Shown here piece by piece: positions 6,159-8,566 of a stretch of DNA of 8,566 nucleotides. The stretch covers positions 1 to 8,566 of the forward strand of contig JAQVXF010000043.1 in assembly GCA_028709355.1 (NCBI GenBank). Direction: 5' to 3'. A model generated the notes under the pieces. The model had not been told where the DNA came from. It searched no databases and saw nothing but the letters and a program-made list of their open reading frames with translations. The position numbers and the translations under genes are program-made. The stretch comes from Syntrophomonas sp. Its GTDB lineage: Bacteria; Bacillota; Syntrophomonadia; Syntrophomonadales; Syntrophomonadaceae. Every line of letters starts with the position of its first letter. The stretch's first letter is position 1.

Positions 6159-7447
6159 ATCATCAGACCGCCCCGATCGAGATTCGTGAGCGTTTTACTT
6201 TCCCCCCTTCTCAGCTGGGACAAGCATATCAGCAATTAAAAAATGACCGGGTCGAAGGACTAGTAATATTGAATACCTGCAATCGCACCGAGTTGTATGC
6301 AACCGCCCGGGACATCGAAGAAGGGCAGGAGCATCTGAAATCGTTCCTGGCATCTGTGTCAGGTTTACCGGTTGAGCAGCTGGAGCAATTCGTATATCAG
6401 CCCAACTGCTATGATGCCATTGAACACCTTTTCCGGGTCTCATCTGGTCTGGATTCGATGATCATCGGGGAGACTCAGGTTCTGGGCCAGGTCAAGGAAT
6501 CCTACCAGCAGGCGCAGGAGCATAAAGCGTCCGATGGGGTTTTGAATAGTCTCTTCCAAAAGGCTATCCATGTCGGAAAAAAGGTACGGACTGCGACGGC
6601 AATCGACCAGCATCCGGTATCAGTCAGCTATGCTGCGGTAGAACTGGCTAAAAAGATATTGGGCCCACTCCAGGACAAGACGGTGCTGATAGTGGGAGCT
6701 GGAGAGATGGCGGATCTGGCTACCCAATACCTTATGCTGAACGGGGTACGGTCGGTGATCATCTCTAATCGCTCCTATGAGAAAGCGGTGGAGATGGCTT
6801 TTCAATTCGATGGCCGGGCGGCTCGTTTTGATAACCTGCCAGCAGAGCTCGAACACGCTGACATAGTGATCAGCTGTACCTCGGCCCGGCATCATGTTTT
6901 AAAAGAGGACAATTGTCAGCAACCCCTATTGTCCCGCAATGGGCGCAAGATAATAATGATAGATGTAGCGGTGCCCAGGGATATAGACCCGGCTCTCGCT
7001 AGTATAGAAGGAGTATTCCTCTATGATATCGACGATCTTCAAGGAGTAATCGATTTGAATATGGCGGCGAGGCGCAAAGCGGCCTTGAAGGCCAATTCCA
7101 TCATCGCCGATGAATTGGATGATTTTAATCAGTGGATGGCTAGTCTGTGTGTTGTGCCGGTGATAAGTGCCCTGAAGAAACATGGTGAGACCATCAAACA
7201 GAACGAAATGAAGAAGGCATTGAATCGGTTGGGAAAGGTTTCCGACCGTGAGAAAGAAATATTGGCGAACATGGCTCACTCCATCGTTAATCAACTGTTG
7301 CATTATCCGGTGGTCAATTTGAAGGAGATGGCCGTTAGCAATCAAGGTCATCTCTATGCTGAAGTGGTAAAAAGACTATTCAGCCTGGATGTACCGGATG
7401 AGGAGCAGAGTGGATATGAACAGATTAAAACTGGGAACCAGGGGTAG
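6134..7447 (+). CDS. hemA: Glutamyl-tRNA reductase
   Basis: A 437-aa NADPH-dependent enzyme that reduces glutamyl-tRNA(Glu) to glutamate-1-semialdehyde, the first committed step of the C5 route to 5-aminolevulinate. The N-terminus LLTGINHQTAPIEIRE is typical. The nucleophile is Cys49 in NTCNRTELY (47-55). SSGLDSMIIGETQVLGQVK (103-121) is a family hallmark. VGAGEMADLA (187-196) binds NADPH, and DVAVPRDIDP (277-286) follows. The C-terminal helices (about 315-420) form the dimer domain. The start is ATG 6134, inside sirC, with AGAGGAG at 6116-6122, 11 bases upstream. The end overlaps hemC by 32 bases. HemL and HemB, needed to reach porphobilinogen, are not in the window. Confidence 0.96.
   Translation: MYVLLTGINHQTAPIEIRERFTFPPSQLGQAYQQLKNDRVEGLVILNTCNRTELYATARDIEEGQEHLKSFLASVSGLPVEQLEQFVYQPNCYDAIEHLFRVSSGLDSMIIGETQVLGQVKESYQQAQEHKASDGVLNSLFQKAIHVGKKVRTATAIDQHPVSVSYAAVELAKKILGPLQDKTVLIVGAGEMADLATQYLMLNGVRSVIISNRSYEKAVEMAFQFDGRAARFDNLPAELEHADIVISCTSARHHVLKEDNCQQPLLSRNGRKIIMIDVAVPRDIDPALASIEGVFLYDIDDLQGVIDLNMAARRKAALKANSIIADELDDFNQWMASLCVVPVISALKKHGETIKQNEMKKALNRLGKVSDREKEILANMAHSIVNQLLHYPVVNLKEMAVSNQGHLYAEVVKRLFSLDVPDEEQSGYEQIKTGNQG
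7400..7405 (+). promoter_or_regulatory. Ribosome binding site of hemC, inside hemA
   Basis: GAGGAG lies 10 bases before ATG 7416. In-frame ATG codons at 7389 and 7398 lie upstream of or next to this site, and GTG 7410 is only 4 bases away. ATG 7416 gives the family-like N-terminus MNRLKLGTRGSQLAL. Confidence 0.65.
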
Positions 7448-8345
7448 TCAGTTAGCTTTATGGCAAGCCCACCAGGTAGCCCGCGAATTGACCAGCCATC
7501 AGCCGGGTATCGAAGTAGAAATCATAGTCATCAAGACCAAGGGTGATAAGATTTTGGACGTGGCCCTATCTAAAATCGGCGACAAAGGGCTTTTCACCGG
7601 AGAAATAGAAAATGCTCTCCTGGCTGGGGAAATAGACCTGGCTGTACATAGTATGAAAGACCTGCCCTCGATTCTGGCCCCGGGTCTTGAACTTGGAGCG
7701 GTGTTGCCACGCGAAGATCCCCGGGATGTGCTTATTTCCCACCGTGGATATACATTGGCCAGCCTGCCGGTAAACGCCATTGTCGGGACATCCAGCTTGA
7801 GGCGAATCGCCCAACTTAGAAATGGAAGGCCTGACCTGCGCATCACTGATTTGCGGGGCAATATCGAGACCCGTATCCGAAAAATGATGGAGCAGGATTT
7901 GGATGCTATAGTCCTCGCCTATGCAGGTGTTCGGCGTCTCGGCCTTACCACTCACCTCACCGAGATAATCGACACCCAACGCCTCCTGCCGGCTGTAGGG
8001 CAGGGTGCCATTGCGATCGAAGTGCGTTCCGATGATGGAAGAGCTGCGGCCATTTTGAGCAACGTTAATCACCAGCCCACCTATTCTGTCACCCTCGCAG
8101 AAAGGGCATTCCTGGGCGAACTGGAGGGCGGTTGTCAAGTGCCCATCGGTTGTTTGGGAAGCATACACGGTGAGGAATTGTTGCTGGAGGGGTTGATCGC
8201 AGCCTTGGACGGTGAGGTTATGATCCGGGAGACCCTTTCCGGCCGGCTTGAGCAGGCAGAAGAAATAGGCCGCCGACTGGGCCGCAATCTGCTCCGGCAA
8301 GGCGGCGGAGACATTTTGCGAGCAATGAGGCAAATAGGAGAATAG
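7416..8345 (+). CDS. hemC: Porphobilinogen deaminase (hydroxymethylbilane synthase)
   Basis: A 309-aa cytosolic enzyme that joins four porphobilinogen units into hydroxymethylbilane, using a covalent dipyrromethane cofactor. From ATG 7416, LGTRGSQLALWQ (6-17) is the N-terminal signature. DLAVHSMKDLP (74-84) contains the catalytic Asp82, equivalent to Asp84 of the E. coli enzyme. GTSSLRR (124-130) and DLRGNIETR (145-153) form the anion-binding pocket. EGGCQVPIG (237-245) carries the cofactor-attachment Cys240. Length is normal. It overlaps hemA by 32 bases, and cobA begins at the next base after the stop. An unbroken frame of 328 codons also runs on the opposite strand here, but I take it as a shadow of codon bias. 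Confidence 0.96.
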   Translation: MNRLKLGTRGSQLALWQAHQVARELTSHQPGIEVEIIVIKTKGDKILDVALSKIGDKGLFTGEIENALLAGEIDLAVHSMKDLPSILAPGLELGAVLPREDPRDVLISHRGYTLASLPVNAIVGTSSLRRIAQLRNGRPDLRITDLRGNIETRIRKMMEQDLDAIVLAYAGVRRLGLTTHLTEIIDTQRLLPAVGQGAIAIEVRSDDGRAAAILSNVNHQPTYSVTLAERAFLGELEGGCQVPIGCLGSIHGEELLLEGLIAALDGEVMIRETLSGRLEQAEEIGRRLGRNLLRQGGGDILRAMRQIGE

Positions 8346-8566
8346 ATGATGGCCAAAAGCGGAATAGTATATTTGATAGGAGCCGGACCAGGAGATCCGG
8401 GTCTGTTCACCATAAAAGGAAAGCAGGTACTCGAGAAGGCGGAAGTCGTGGTCTATGATCGCTTGATCGGGCCGGAAATATTGGATCATGCCCCTTTGGA
8501 TGCTGAGCGCATTGATGTCGGCAAGGTCTCGAATCGGCATGCCCTTCCCCAAGAAGATATCAATCA
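8346..8566 (+). CDS. cobA: Uroporphyrinogen-III C-methyltransferase, N-terminal part (cut by window edge)
   Basis: Only 73 codons are present; the frame is open at the right edge. The enzyme uses S-adenosylmethionine to methylate uroporphyrinogen III at C2 and C7, giving precorrin-2, the substrate of the sirC product encoded upstream. VYLIGAGPGDPGLFTIKG (residues 8-25) is the SAM-binding signature of the tetrapyrrole methylase family. VVYDRLIGPEIL and VGKVSNRHALPQEDIN are the usual SUMT blocks. AGGAG (8336-8340) lies 5 bases before ATG 8346 and 8 before ATG 8349, so the second ATG may be the true start. In many Clostridia this gene is fused to hemD; that would lie beyond the window. hemC and cobA are adjacent with no gap. 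Confidence 0.93.
   Translation, partial: MMAKSGIVYLIGAGPGDPGLFTIKGKQVLEKAEVVVYDRLIGPEILDHAPLDAERIDVGKVSNRHALPQEDIN

Noticed and set aside
7566..8552. A 328-codon open frame on the minus strand opposite hemC and the start of cobA
   Set aside because: It lies antisense to two well-recognised genes, its translation is rich in His, Gln and Ser without any motif I recognise, and no convincing start context was seen. It is best explained as a shadow of codon bias.

Overview
The window is a stretch of ordinary bacterial chromosome, with every supported gene on the + strand: ten genes, the last cut by the right edge. Several things point to an anaerobic member of the Firmicutes (Clostridia), perhaps near the Syntrophomonadaceae. 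These are purine-rich Shine-Dalgarno sites (GGAGG type), frequent TTG and GTG starts, glutamyl-tRNA reductase (C5 pathway) followed by hemC and a uroporphyrinogen methyltransferase, and late quinone genes of the UbiD/UbiA type. The taxon is an inference from gene content and memory, not from a search. I see no mobile element, CRISPR array, tRNA or rRNA, and no gap between genes longer than about 180 bases.

Region 1 (143-4315) is a prenylquinone block. It holds a 239-aa protein that I read as a catalytically dead relative of trans-prenyl diphosphate synthases (HepS-like), then a UbiD-type decarboxylase, a UbiA-type aromatic prenyltransferase and an active polyprenyl diphosphate synthase (HepT-like). 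Together they can make the isoprenoid tail, attach it to an aromatic carboxylic acid and remove the carboxyl group. This fits the late steps of menaquinone synthesis, probably by the futalosine route. hepT has its own sigma-A-type promoter in a 178-base gap.

Region 2 (4333-5463) encodes a minimal twin-arginine translocase. tatC follows hepT closely. tatA has its own leader with an extended -10 promoter and is followed by a short intrinsic-terminator-like hairpin.

Region 3 (5517 to the end) is a tightly packed tetrapyrrole operon: sirC (precorrin-2 dehydrogenase), hemA, hemC and the start of cobA (SUMT). Overlaps are 25 and 32 bases, and the last junction has no gap. The set makes uroporphyrinogen-type precursors from glutamyl-tRNA and leads them toward precorrin-2, sirohydrochlorin, siroheme or cobalamin. 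No promoter is visible between the hairpin after tatA and sirC, so the operon may depend on read-through.

I did not find a clearly undescribed system. The most rewarding item is the first gene: its alignment with HepT, encoded 2.5 kb downstream, shows the same fold signature with both aspartate-rich motifs lost.
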